From positions 1,240,001 through 1,304,000 of the forward strand of contig VNKQ01000013.1 in assembly GCA_016508695.1 (NCBI GenBank): a stretch of DNA of 64,000 nucleotides, given 5' to 3'. The position numbers and the translations under genes are program-made. Position 1 is the stretch's first letter, and each line of letters starts with the position of its first letter. This DNA comes from Hyphodiscus hymeniophilus. Lineage: Eukaryota > Ascomycota > Leotiomycetes > Helotiales > Hyphodiscaceae. The notes beneath the pieces were generated by a model. The model ran no database searches and was not told where the DNA came from. It was given only the letters and a program-made list of their open reading frames with translations. Below are positions 34,848-46,517 of the stretch, piece by piece.

Positions 34848-37649
34848 TCACTCCTGAGCCTCAACCCTTCGAGCCAGAATAGCTCGCGCATCCGCACGAG
34901 ACAATTGGTCGAGTCCTAGTCGTTTCAATATTTGATCTGTTTCCGAATTCGTAGAATAAACGGCAGCGGATGCATCATTCAAAGTGATTACCGAAGCCTC
35001 TCTGTCAAGCGATGGGACGTCCACATCTGCAGGTAGGTTAAGTAAAGTGACGCCTTCGCGCAATTTGCCCAGATCAACACCATTTTCTGGAGACAATCGT
35101 TCAATCGCACTGAGGTCTTGAGAGAGCCTGGCGGCGCCAAGGGTGGTAAAGTCCTGTTTGAGAAGGAGCTCACTCCACATGAGATCTTGCATATACACCA
35201 TCATATTACGTATCAAACGACGACTCTGCTTCGTGGACAATGCCTTCTGCAAGAATGCAACATACTCTTTCGTTCCCTGGTAATCAAGTCAGCGATTGGA
35301 AGCACAGGAAATGTGCTAGGGATGAGATATCCAAGCGGTCGCAGCTTACCTGCAGTGGCTGGTCCAATTCCGCGGTCACATTTAGAACAGAAGGTACTTC
35401 TCCCACGGTTGTCCATTGTGCCCTGCTGAAATATAGTCGCATCGAATTTGAAATGTTGCTCTTCAGTGCCTGGAGGATGAATTCCTCGGCCCGCGTTCGC
35501 AACCTTTCATATCCGTGTATAGTCACATCAAAAACGGATCCTACGCCATCTGATCCTACTGCCGCCGAAGTCGCTTGTTTGACTTCCGCATATGACAACG
35601 AGCCAGCGAGGTTATCGTTGACGTTGGTATTCTTGGCACGAGACTGTAACTGGCCCCAGAGATAGATAAAGAACTGGCCGATGTCAATCAGTGAAACGAA
35701 CTAAGAGATTCTCAACCAACACTGACCTCTGAATCGCTCCAGTCTTTAAGTACATTAACGATGTAGTCTGCACTTCCATACACCTTACAAAGGCTCTCAA
35801 TGCCCCGAACACCGCCCAACTCTGCTTGCTGTTCTTTGGATATGCCGTGGATCTTGCGCGCAACAGGGTTGGTGATTGTTTGGTATGCATCGAGTGACTC
35901 CGCCAAACGACCTTGGTATTGATCTAGGATCTCCGCCTGAATCTCGATCAGGAATTGCATTTTGTGAGAATATTTGCGAACTTTGTTATAAGAATTGGTC
36001 ACGTTATCGATCAGGTCTGCGACTCGTGTCGCACCATAAGTAGGTCTGGTCTTGCCAGGCATCTCATTGTCATAGTCGATGAGCCCAGTATCTGGTGATT
36101 TCATGATTTCTCTATATCCTACGTGTCCAAGTCAGTAAGTGGTCAGAGAGGCGGCGAAGAGGAAGTTGATCTTGGAAACCCATCGCCAGGTGAAACGAGA
36201 GGTTTGTAAAGTTGAGAACCCATCGACTCTGGCATTGCTGAGAATTTGGTTGTCGATACATACTTTGGAGTGCGAAACCTTTCTCCCCATCGATCCATCT
36301 GTCAAACCACTTCTCTAAGATGTCCCAGGTCAGACCTTTCCAGCCGAGCTCGAGGTTTCCTCCGTTATAATCGAAGCTATCTCTGATTGTTTCGTCAAAG
36401 TTGAGCAACTGCTTTATAAACTTGCTCAGTAATTTCGGGTCTTTTCCTATCCCGGAGAGGACGCTATCCACCTTTTGCCTCACAACAGGTAGCAGTGCAG
36501 TGATGAATCCGGATACTGGGTCAACGTAGAGAGTGTTGCCGGCAAGGGCATTACCTCGAAAATGTGCTGCTAGGATAGGCGCAACATTCTCTCGCAGGAA
36601 TGGCTCCCACGTTTTGACCGTGCCAACGAAATGTGAAAAAAAGTAGTCGCCAAGCTGGAATGATGTGAGCCTTTGACGCAGGCAAATGTGCCGAATTTAT
36701 TGAATGCCATTATACGGCTTCGGGTCGACGATCTGTAAAATGAGAGAACTTACACGTGACGATTCATTTGTCGCTTTGTCACTGAGGAAATGATATCTGA
36801 ACTCTTGCACAAATGGTCTGACAAGCACATCAAATGGAAGGAGAATGAGGGGTTCTTGGGCAGTTATGATCTCGGGACTTTGTAGATCCAAAAGCTTGTC
36901 GAAACAATCGATCCATTCTCGACTTGGCTCCTGGGCCTCTTCTGGCCATTTTGTCTTTTTGAGAAATGCCTCGAACTTATCCGTCATTATCTTCTTCATC
37001 TGTAGCCAGAGCGAGTTAGTCGTATCCTCCACGTATTGGACTAGATGCACAGCTGCGCCCTCTGCAGGTTCCTGCAATTGGCGTAATGTAATTGTGAGTT
37101 CCTTCAGGCGAGTATATGGTTTGAGAGCTTCCTTTGGTTCGGCAGGAAGGAATTTTCGAGCTTCCACAGTCAACTCGTCTACCTCCTTGAGCAACTCAAC
37201 GTAAAGTGTGGCCAGTTCGACCCTGCGCAATTTTTCCATAGGACCCTTCAGAAGTTCCGTGGCTTCTTCCGGGCTATCAGATGATGTGATTATCTTAAGG
37301 CGATTTTGGATGGCTGCATGTTGCTTTTCGAATTTCATCGCTTGTTTGAGTATTTCGACTGCATGATCCGCAGAGGCTTGTTTCGTGGCCGCCAGCTTTG
37401 CCTGGGCATCGACAAGCTATGAAATATCAGCAACGAGAAGTTTTTGGGACAACGAAGACTGACTTGCTGGTCCAACTGCTTCTTCTGGATATCCACCGTT
37501 TCTATCATCTTGGCGAGGTTGGCCAGATCAGTCGTCGTTTGTATTTTGTCATTGAGATAGTCGTCAAGCCGGATATCTCTTTCAGAAACCGGAATGTCTG
37601 TCGCGGCTGCTTTAGCCTCTGTGGTGGAATCTCTGATAACGGAAAACAT
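34848..37649 (-). CDS. RINT1/TIP20 family Golgi-ER tethering protein
   Basis: Subunit of the Dsl1/NRZ tether that captures COPI vesicles at the ER. Six minus-strand exons: 37649-37464, 37416-36754, 36654-36264, 36118-35727, 35673-35350 and 35276-34848 (794 residues). The N-terminus has a coiled coil (KMIETVDIQKKQLDQQ, then LVDAQAKLAATKQAS). Family blocks are LVRPFVQEFRYHFLSDKATN, LGDYFFSHFVGTVKTWEPFL, FDETIRDSF, GWKGLTWDILEKWFDRW, SDSEFFIYLWGQL and the helical C-terminus LLKQDFTTLGAARLSQDL. It ends LSRADARAILARRVEAQE. Intron phases all close. It is divergent from DNA ligase I. Confidence 0.92.
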
Positions 37650-38057
37650 CGTGAGTACGGGCTTTGTTGATGTGGATATTGTTGATGTGGATATGAGGCC
37701 TGGTCTGAGTAAATGCTTGGTAGTGGTTTTTAGGGATTCGCGTCGACACGCGACTTCCCCAGGTTCGTCAGACGTCACCACTTCTAAATCTAATTACCGT
37801 ACCTGCCTACCTACGTACCTTCTACCCTCAACTTTTCTACTGCAGGCTGCGAATAAAACCCGTCTGATTAGGACCAAGTCTGAATTGAAAGCGTATATAC
37901 CACTGGTGCTCATAACTTTATACGTATCCATTGTCAATTCCATGATTGTCCATTCCAAAATGTATCGGGGTGCGCCAGAAACCAGATGAATCACCCAGAC
38001 TCGACCTTCTGAACTAGAAATCTTGATCCAACAGAGGCCATCATTTCTACATGCAAA
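37650..38057. other. Divergent promoter of RINT1 and DNA ligase I
   Basis: About 410 bases. It contains an inverted pair of MCB-like hexamers at 37738-37753 and a short GTTGATGTGGATAT direct repeat around 37667-37694. No gene is seen. Confidence 0.5.
37738..37753. promoter_or_regulatory. Inverted MCB-like motif pair upstream of LIG1
   Basis: TCGCGT at 37738-37743 and ACGCGA at 37748-37753, separated by four bases, about 305-320 nt upstream of the ligase ATG. Same hexamer pair as upstream of EXO1. Function is inferred. Confidence 0.3.
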
Positions 38058-40857
38058 ATGGGAACCCCTGCGAAGCGGCGGAAGCTCAACGATACCCCCA
38101 AATCATCCCCAGTGGCGTCTCGAAACCTCGATTTCTTCTTCGGAAAGCAAAGGCAAGATGTGTCTTCACAGCCTACCAACGGTGGTCAAGATGCCCAAGG
38201 CTCTAGCGAACAGTCAAATTCAACGGATGCAGAGCTGGCACGGAGATTACAAGCAGAATGGGATCAGGAAGCTACAGGAGATGCAAGAGGAACTCCGGCG
38301 AATGGTGGTATAGACGAGTGTGGCGAGACCGCTGGTTCTGCCGGAGATATCAACAAAGGCAAAGATTGGATTGATGCTGATGCCAATAAGTCTGAGAGAG
38401 CTACTTCTCATGTTGAGACCGAACCACAACCAGTCGAGACGAAAGGGAAGAACACCCTTTCTCTGCAATCTGCGGCTTCAGAGGAAGACACTATAACATC
38501 AAGCATACCGTTCGACGAAAGCCCGTTAACTTTCCTTCCTTCTCAATACGTGCCCAAGTTGCAAAGCCATTGGGCTGCAGAGGGTGGGAATGCTTCTTAC
38601 GCCATCCTCACAAGGTGCTTCGTTCTGGTAAACAGTACACAGAGCCGGATCAAGATAGTAGACACACTCGTCAATCTGCTGAGAGTCATCATCGAAGGAG
38701 ACCCAACCAATCTATTGCCTACTGTATGTGCCAACTGCTACTTCAATCATGACTATACAACTTGGCATCCAAATCTCTATTATGCGAGTGATTTGTCTCG
38801 TTGCCCATCTATTACTCCCTCTATTGATTCAACTCTTTCATTAAGGCTAACAGCGTATAGGTCTGGCTTGCCACCAATTCATTATCTCCTCCGTACATTT
38901 CACTGGAGCTCGGTCTCGGAGGCTCTGCTATTTCTAAGGCACTAAAGCAGGTATGCGGTCTCGATGGTAAAGCTCTCAAAGCTCTCTATGACAAACTGGG
39001 AGATGCAGGAGACGTAGCCTTCGAAGCCAAAAAGAAACAGAGTTTCACTCTTCGAAAGCCGAAGCCTCTCACAATCAAAGGGGTATATCAAGCGCTGGTG
39101 AAAATAGCAAGCACGCAGGGAACCGGAAGTGGCGAAATTAAGCAGAGTGTAGTCAATAGGCTACTGCAAGATGCGAGAGGAGCTGAAGAGAGTCGATACA
39201 TTGTTCGTACTCTCTGTCAACATGTAAGTATTGTGTTAAACGTGTTCGATGGATATGGTTGACTCTCGTAAAGCTACGTATCGGAGCTGTCAAAACAACC
39301 ATGCTCATTGCCCTATCTCGAGCTTTCCAATTATCCGGACCTCCCCACTCAGACTTTACTCTCAAGTCCCAAGCCGAGTTGTCAAAGCTCAAGAAAGAAG
39401 ATTTGGCAGAAATATGGTCCAAGGGCGAAGAAATAGTCAAGGCTTGCTTTGCTAAACGGCCGAACTACAACGACTTAATTCCTGTGCTGCTCGAAATTGG
39501 AGTTTGCGATGAGCTTTTGATCAGATGTGGCTTGTCATTACATATCCCACTCCGTCCCATGTTGGGAAGTATTACGAGGGATCTGTCCGAAATGCTTACG
39601 AAGCTTCAAGGACGAGACTTCAGCTGCGAATATAAGTATGATGGGCAACGAGCTCAGGTCCACTGCGATGAGCAAGGCAAAGTGACCATTTTCTCCCGGC
39701 ATTTAGAACTCATGACCGACAAGTATCCTGATCTAGTGGCTCTTATACCCAAGATTCGTGGTGACGGAGTTGGCAGCTTCATTATGGAGGGCGAGGTTGT
39801 GGCTGTCGACCAAGAATCCGGAGAACTCAAGACATTTCAGACATTGTCTAATCGAGCGCGGAAGGACGTAGCGATTGGCAGTGTCAAGGTCTCAGTCTGC
39901 TTGTTTGCGTTCGACCTCATGTTTCTCAATGGCGAGCCGCTTCTGGATCGACCATTCCGAGAACGCCGTGAGCTCTTACGAAGCTTGTTCACTGAAGTCC
40001 CAAACCACTTCACGTGGGTCAAAAGCATCGACGCCACATCCCAAGATTCCGAAACAGTCCTCGAGTTCTTCAAGAGCGCCACGGACATTAAATGTGAAGG
40101 CATTATGGTCAAGATCCTTGATAACCTTCCCAACCCAAACCTCAAAGTTAAGGACCACGGCGCAGACTCTATAGCTGTAGAAGATTTGTCCGTCAAAGGA
40201 ACCACCAAGCCGAGCAAAGGCAAGAGGAAAACCACAGCAGATAAAGATATTGAGAAGAAGACCCGCCGCAAAGCCCTTCTCTCAACCTACGAACCCGACA
40301 AGCGTCTGGACTCCTGGCTAAAGGTAAAGAAGGACTACTCCACAACGTTCGACACCCTCGATCTGATCCCCATAGCCGGCTGGCACGGACAAGGACGAAA
40401 AGCAGCTTTCTGGTCTCCCATCCTCCTTGCCGTCCGAAATCCAGAGACTGGATCCCTAGAAGCAGTGTGCAAATGTATCTCAGGCTTCACGGACGCCTTC
40501 TACAAAGAAAACAAAGCTTTCTATGACAAAGACGATGGGATCAATGTGCTGGGGAAGAAACCGGGATATGTGGAGTATGAGGGGGGATACCCTGATGTCT
40601 GGTTCGAGCCAAAGGAGGTTTGGGAGATGGCTTTTGCGGATATCACACTCAGCCCAGTTTACACGGCTGCAATTGGACTGGTCAGTGAGGAGAGGGGATT
40701 AAGTTTGAGGTTTCCGAGGTTCTTGAAGAAGAGGGCTGATAAGAGTATTGACGAGGCGAGCACGAATGAGTTTCTGGCCGGGTTGTGGAGGAAGCAGGAA
40801 ACGAAGACGCCTATTGCTGATGAAGGACAAGAGAAAGAAGATGAAGACGAATATTAA
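38058..40857 (+). CDS. LIG1: DNA ligase I, ATP-dependent
   Basis: Seals Okazaki fragments and completes excision repair in the nucleus (Cdc9 in yeast). Exons 38058-38723, 38861-39223 and 39274-40857 (870 residues). A disordered N-terminus of about 150 residues carries a basic PAKRRKLN signal and NLDFFF, a PCNA-box-like motif without the usual Gln. The DNA-binding domain includes LRIGAVKTTMLIALSRAF. Adenylation occurs at K464 in EYKYDGQRAQVH; nucleotidyltransferase motifs FIMEGEVVAVD, CLFAFDLMFLNG, CEGIMVKIL and DSWLKVKKDY follow. The OB-fold ends with GLSLRFPRFLKKRADK. A 25-residue basic insert (STKPSKGKRKT-like) lies between motifs IV and V. The tail is Glu/Asp-rich. Confidence 0.95.
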
Positions 40858-42378
40858 GGTTGATAGCTTTGTCTTAATCCACACAAAGATGACCAACCGA
40901 CTGGGCTCTGATAATTTTATGACCACGTCGAAGGCCAATGGCAAACGTCTCTACCTCTCTTTTCACTTGTATCTTTCTCTTTCTCCCCCTCGAATTTTGG
41001 TCCACTCAAAATACCACCCGAGACAGACGCACCCTATATTGCAGAGCCGCGGTATTCAAGGTCAGTATTCGTGAACGCCGAATCGTGATGCTGGGAAAAA
41101 AAGTTAAACCAAGTTTTTGTGTCGACAAATTCCCAGAGCCGCGCAGCAGGGAGTTGAAAGGTTGCTTGGTAGCTGCGGCGCAAGACAGAACGTCAGATGG
41201 ATAGTAACCAAAGATTTAAAACAGGCGAAGGATTAGTTTGCAGCCAAAAGAGAGAGACAGAGAGAGAGACCTACTATTCACTGAACATTGCTTTGGTTTG
41301 AAGGAGATTGTTAAAGGCCTGCAATACCATACTTTAACAATTATTCAAAGGGCCAAGGATCATCAATGGACTGTATTGTATGAGGTGATTATTGCAAAGT
41401 TGATCGTGCAGGGTCTCACGGTACAGATTCGAGATTATCAACAACGCGGAAAGTATGGTGGCAAGAAAAAGATTTAATCTACAAGCTCTTTAAGTTTGCC
41501 ATATGGATAATGGAGGTATGTTCAAGTCTCAACCATTATAGAGTCTGGGAATCTGACAATGACACCGGAATTGGTTACATAGTGTCGACTTCCTCTGTGT
41601 AACTATGAATGCTTGTCTTAAATTTAAAAAAATTATTTCTAGCAAGCCTTTTTATTTTATCGTTAGTGGCCAAGGCATGGCCTTCTGAATTTTAGTAGTT
41701 CTGAATACTACTGTTTGCAGACGTGGCTGCTTCTCAAATTGGACAGACCACTGTTTCACAAGCCACAGAGAGCCTGAATAAGGCTGGAGTGACATTTCCT
41801 TGCTTTCCTAAGCTACCAAAAGTGACTTAGGTTGGTGTTGTCTGTATATGGAGTGATTGAATCGGCTGAAAGGAACTGAAGAGACTTAGGGCCGTTGAAT
41901 TATCTCTTCGCGTCCGAGTCTCAGACAGCCAGCTCATCTCTCCCGGAAAACGTATTGTCCCAAACTCGCCGGCCACAATTGAGCCATTTTTGTGGCATGC
42001 ACTGACCAGCTTCAACAGTCCATGGTCTGAGAGCGTAGCTTTTACAGACACTGTCGACAGAAACTCATTGTCGACAGAAACTCATTGTCGACAGAAACTC
42101 ATTGTCGACAGAAACTCATTGTCGACAGAAACTCATTGTCGACTTGAGTATCATTTGTCGACTGAGTATCATTTGTCGATGGGTATGTCGGTGTCGAGGA
42201 AAAAAAACATCATAGAGAAAGGAAAAGTAAAGGATAACATATACCTTCTCTTGATCAGTGTACTGCTTTCGTCCACCAGTCTTGGCCAAGGCCTTGCTCT
42301 TGTCATCTCCATTGTCTCCTCCCTTGTGGGCTGAGACAGATCATATGGACTGCGTTCTTATTTGAGGAGTCTGGGATT
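40858..42378. other. Gene-poor region with AT-rich and repetitive DNA
   Basis: About 1.5 kb downstream of LIG1. It contains a GAGACAGA microsatellite-like run at 41256-41270, AT-rich sequence at 41620-41720 and the 17-bp minisatellite listed below. Two minus-strand stretches look weakly coding (42051-41827 and about 42320-42250, the latter ending at a GTATAT donor-like site), but neither is recognised. I read this as degraded sequence. Confidence 0.45.
42053..42173 (+). repeat. 17-bp minisatellite with SalI-type cores
   Basis: Unit GTCGACAGAAACTCATT is repeated five times without mismatch (42053-42137), then twice in a degenerate form GTCGACT-GAGTATCATTT (42138-42173), followed by isolated GTCGA half-units. 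Seventeen is not a multiple of three, so the array cycles through all frames and is unlikely to be coding. Confidence 0.95.
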
Positions 42379-42960
42379 GTGGACGCGGGGTTTTGCCGGT
42401 TGGGGAAAGGCGAAATCGACGAGGGACATGCTTACGCTGTTCTCCATGCGCGAGTAGACGGTCAGAATCAGGGTGAGAAATGTCGAACTAGTAATCCATA
42501 TGTCGACCTTAAAAGCCTGGCTCGCGAGATTGGTAGTCAGATCCCGGAGCACAAGTTCACTCCCGCTCAGATTCAAGGTTGTCTGTTGCACCATCGAGAC
42601 TCGCCTGTAAAAGCTGCAGAAGCCATCCAAAGATGGATTGAGGATGAGAAAACCGGAGCCATGAATGCGAAAATTAAAGCCGAAAAAGCCAAATTGATAT
42701 TCAAGGAGAAGGAGAAGGCGAAGAAGAACGGAGAGCAAACGATGGAGGGTGCGCTGGGATTGGGCGCGTTTCCTCCCGGACCTTCGTCACCTAGTCTATC
42801 ACATATGCTTCCACCCACCCCGTCAACTCTACCAACCGACCTGCTTCGTGTCACACAAATACAGGGCTCGGTAGATAGACTTCGGGATGATGACACATCA
42901 AAAGCTCTCCCAATGGATGTCCCCAACTTTGCATCGCAAGCAGACGAGCGGGGTCGTTAG
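42379..42960 (+). pseudogene. Orphan C-terminal fragment of a BCS1-like AAA ATPase
   Basis: An open frame without an upstream ATG. Residues from about 42493 onward read PYVDLKSLAREIGSQI, KFTPAQIQGCLLHHRDSP and AAEAIQRWIEDE, then a charged Lys/Glu run. This order (helical lid with FTPAxIQGxLL followed by a charged helix) is that of the C-terminus of fungal BCS1-like ATPases. No BCS1 N-terminal domain, Walker A, Walker B or sensor region is found upstream, where the minisatellite lies instead. The first in-frame ATG (42661) is past the conserved segment. I therefore call a truncated relic; a spliced gene with distant exons is possible but not visible. Confidence 0.5.
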
Positions 42961-43631
42961 AGCTTTGGATAATTGGTAGAGGATGATACGGCAGAGGGTC
43001 AAGATTGGAAAGTTATTGATCCGTAATCAGAGCAGGGAGATTCTTGTGCAGACTCAACATAGGAAAACACCAATGCAGAATCTACCACTACGAAAGTTGA
43101 GTCTCATATACCATGCCCAAACATGCAACATGAATGTCTCAATAATTTGGAGGTATCCATCTCTCATCTGGCCAGTGTAACAAAGAGGGCTGCTCCTTGA
43201 TTGATGTAGCTACTCTACTGATTTCTCCAGGTCGTAGGATTACGTTAGACCTTGATCAGACGTACTTGTGAAGCTACATCTACGATTTACTGATGACGCC
43301 GTGGCCGGATACTCCAAGCATCTCGCTTGCGTCGGCCCCCATCAGACGTGCGACAGGAAGGCGTCGTCTCTCTACAGTACTTGAGCGAGGTGTGCATACA
43401 AGAGGTGCTGGCTTGGCTCGCTTATGAAGAGAAAACCCATAAATCAGAACATAAGTAGATTTATGCCAGCGGTATGCTTGAAAGGTTGTGGTACACTTGT
43501 ACAATCAAAAAGAATGAATAATGGACCATTGTTGACTGGGACGTACACTAATTCGAGATGATATTGTATTCCATCAATACCGTAACGCCATGTAATTTCC
43601 CAACCTTGTCCGACACCCCTTCTGATACTCT
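42961..43631. other. Intergenic region, BCS1-like fragment to pyruvate decarboxylase
   Basis: About 670 bases. A minus-strand ORF at 43504-43280 has no recognisable domain. Nothing else is seen. Confidence 0.45.
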
Positions 43632-45529
43632 CTACTCCTTCGCATTAGTCCTCGCACTAGCTTCAGCCGTCAACTTCAGTGCTCTTGGGGCATCGACCTT
43701 CGGGATATACATCTCCACGAATTGCAAGTAATCCGCAGCATTGAATTTCTTATCCTCAAACAGGTCATGAACCTGCGCCTTCGTCTTGATTTGGAAGGTC
43801 TTGTATTCTCCTTCTTTGGCGCCAAAAACTGGGACTAGATCTTTGAACGACCATGGTTGGATATCGTTGTACGCTGCGTCCATGCCGTGGATGAAGCGCT
43901 CGATTGTGAAGCCGTCGTTACAGATTACGAATCTAGGGTCTTGTTAGTGGGCGATGGAAGAAGGGAGGGGGAGGGGGGGGGGGGGGGAGGGTGAGGTACA
44001 TGATGGGCTTTAGGCCGAGGCGGATGATGGTGCTGAGTTCTTGGGCTGTGAGTTGGAAGGATCCGTCTCCTACAAAGAGGACTGTTCTTCGTTTCTCTCC
44101 AGCATCACGCGTAGCGAGCGCAGCTCCCTGGCATGCTCCAACTGAGTATCCAATACTGCCCCATAAGACCTGGCTGATTGCCGTAGTGCCTTTAGGAAAT
44201 TTCGTCTCCCAGATTCCGAAATTCGAAGTTCCAGTCTCCGTGATCACAACATCATTTTCTTTGAGGAACTCTCCAACTCGGGGCCAGAACCAGGCTTGAG
44301 TGATGATGTCTGATTTATCTTCGTTTTCTTTTACTTTATTCGACATCTTTGGGCCGGGGATGGCGGAGAGCTTGGATAAGTCCACTTTTTCGATTACTTT
44401 TCGGAGGACACCGCGCATGTGTACGCCGGGGTATTGGGAATAGCGAACAACGATATGTGTACTGTGAAAATCAATTGTATTGAGTTGAGATGTGTGGTAT
44501 GAGAATCCGGCTGTATTGAAATCGCTCTACATGGTGGTTAATTTGAATCAATCGAAAAAAGAGGAGCAATTAGGGTTACCTTGATCGCACCAATAGTCAA
44601 AATAAGATCCGAGGCTTCAACTCGTTCCTTGACATCAGGCTGACTACCATCTCCAGCATAGACCCCACCGTAATTAGGATGCGTCTCATTGACAGCTCCT
44701 TTCCCCATTGGTGTGACAAAGACAGGAAGGTGCGTCTTCTCAATCAGGTTATGCACTTCCTCTGTCACTTTGTGTCGAATGGCACAAGCATCGACAAGGA
44801 TAACAGGGTTTTTCGCAGCAAGGAGATACTTCAAAACCACATCAACAACATAATCTTCCTTATCCAGGTCATTTGTGGGAAATGCCAAATCAATTGGAGT
44901 TTTTAATCGCTCGCCCTCAATCTTCTTCTGTACGATATCCGTAGGCAGCGTCAGGTAAACAGGCCTGCTTTGAATCCAGCACTGCTGTAGCGCATGATCG
45001 ATCTGAGCCGCAACCTCGTAAGGATCATTCAGCTTGGCCGTAACGACCGAGATCTCCTTGTTCATGTCTGTGAAGACATTGAAGTTTCCATTTCCCAGTG
45101 TGTGATGAAGGAGCATGCCGTCTCGTTGCGATATCGTAGAGGGGGTTCCGACGATATGGACGACTGGGACGTGCTCGGAGAAAGCGCCGGCCATCGCATT
45201 TATTGCTGAGAGCTCTCCTACTCCGAAGGTCGTTACGATTGCGCCCATTCCTTTGACTCTGGCGTATCCATCTGCTGCGTATCCTGTTTGCCGTTAGATA
45301 TCTCATCGGCCCAATGTGAAGGAATGATTAGAATCCTACCAGCGTTCAGCTCATTGACGTTACCAACCCATCTTAAGCCCACCTTGTCGATATAATCAAG
45401 AGCCACAAGGTTGTAATCTCCAGGTACACCATGGACTGAGCGTACGCCGATCTGGTGCAGTCTTGTAAAGAGGTATTCTGCAACGTCAATTGGAGACTTA
45501 AGAGAAGATGTTCTGATATCAGTAGCCAT
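43632..45529 (-). CDS. Pyruvate decarboxylase (thiamine diphosphate enzyme)
   Basis: Decarboxylates pyruvate to acetaldehyde in the cytosol, feeding alcoholic fermentation and acetate. Minus-strand exons: 45529-45340, 45283-44580, 44526-44000 and 43932-43632 (573 residues). Recognised are the N-terminal YLFTRLHQIGVRSVHGVPGDYNL with the expected Glu in VGNVNELNAGYAADGYAR, HH of GMLLHHTLGNG, and the TPP-binding motif VGDGSFQLTAQEL ending in ICNDG across intron 3. The C-terminus is YIPKVDAPRAL. Intron 3 contains a 15-G run (plus strand 43973-43987). The gene is divergent from BCK1 over nearly 1 kb. Indolepyruvate decarboxylase is the main alternative, but fungal PDC fits better. Confidence 0.92.
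43973..43987 (+). repeat. 15-G homopolymer in an intron of pyruvate decarboxylase
   Basis: Uninterrupted run of 15 G on the plus strand, flanked by further G-rich sequence, entirely inside intron 3 (43933-43999). On the transcript it is a C-run, so RNA G-quadruplex formation applies only to the opposite strand. Confidence 0.9.
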
Positions 45530-46517
45530 CTTGTAGGTATTTTGTTGATCAATGATCAAGCGGAGAATTGACAAAAAGAGCTTGTAGATGCTGAGAATCA
45601 AGTGAGACTTTTTTTGAGGAAAAAGAGTTTGGAGAATGTTCACTGCTGTTATACTTAAACCTGCAGCCTCGGTGGACGTCAGCCCACTTCCTATGACGAT
45701 AGTACTGCAAGAACACGCCACTGTAGTGCCCGTTCCTTCCGTACTCTCATGTGAGAATCGTCTCGCCTTTTGTGTGGCCGAAGACCAGCATCTTCATAGC
45801 ATCGTGCATATGATTTGCATTGCAATGTTGCCCTTGAGATGCGAGATGCGTAAGGAAAAGAAAGATATGCATGGGATGAGAAAGATGAAAACAACAGGAA
45901 GTCAAGCCACAGCCCTTGGCTGATAGAGTCTGTCGAAAAATTGATTGACACGCGCCCTCTTCATTTTGCCAGATAAACCTACGCTAGCTGTAGTTCCCAA
46001 CTTTAACTTTCGATTTGTCCCGGCCATTGCAATCACGTCCAAATTCATGCGAGTGTCCGAATGAGAGAGCGGTGTCAGTCTTTAGCAGATAACGTCGGGT
46101 ATTTATCATTCCATATCTCACACTTGCGTGCTTATCCGCCTCTCTAGCTAACTCGATCAACAAAGCCCAAGGATGTCCCGCGTCTAATTTGTGGCTTGAG
46201 CCAATAGACTGGTGTTGCGCTGGCTCAGCGCCATACTCCGTGTGTTACGAGCAGCCAGCCCTATTCGAATCGTACGAAACTTTGTGGAGTCTTACCAGAC
46301 AAGAACAAAAACAAATGTTGTACCAACTCATCACATAGCCTGCCATACATTCTCGAAACCTTCTCGATATCGCTGTTGACTCAACTTACGAGTAATCCGC
46401 CGGCAAACAGCAGACGAGACAACTCGAAGCGCAGCAGTCGAGGGAGGCCGGGAGGCAAGGAGGACCGCGGCTGTACGAACCCCTTCAAGTCTATAGGAAG
46501 AAGATGCGCGAATTACG
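45530..46517. other. Divergent promoter region of pyruvate decarboxylase and BCK1
   Basis: About 990 bases with no gene supported. The minus-strand ORF that extends PDC upstream to 45721 has no ATG in a sensible position. A short ATG at 46504 precedes the BCK1 start and stops after five codons. Confidence 0.5.

Noticed and set aside
41620..41820. Transposon remnant
   Set aside because: AT-rich with short palindromes but no terminal repeats, target duplications or transposase motifs that I could identify.
42053..42173. CRISPR-like array
   Set aside because: The 17-bp units are contiguous with no spacers and the genome is eukaryotic; it is a minisatellite.
43280..43504. Minus-strand 74-residue ORF near pyruvate decarboxylase
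   Set aside because: No recognisable family and no splice or start support.
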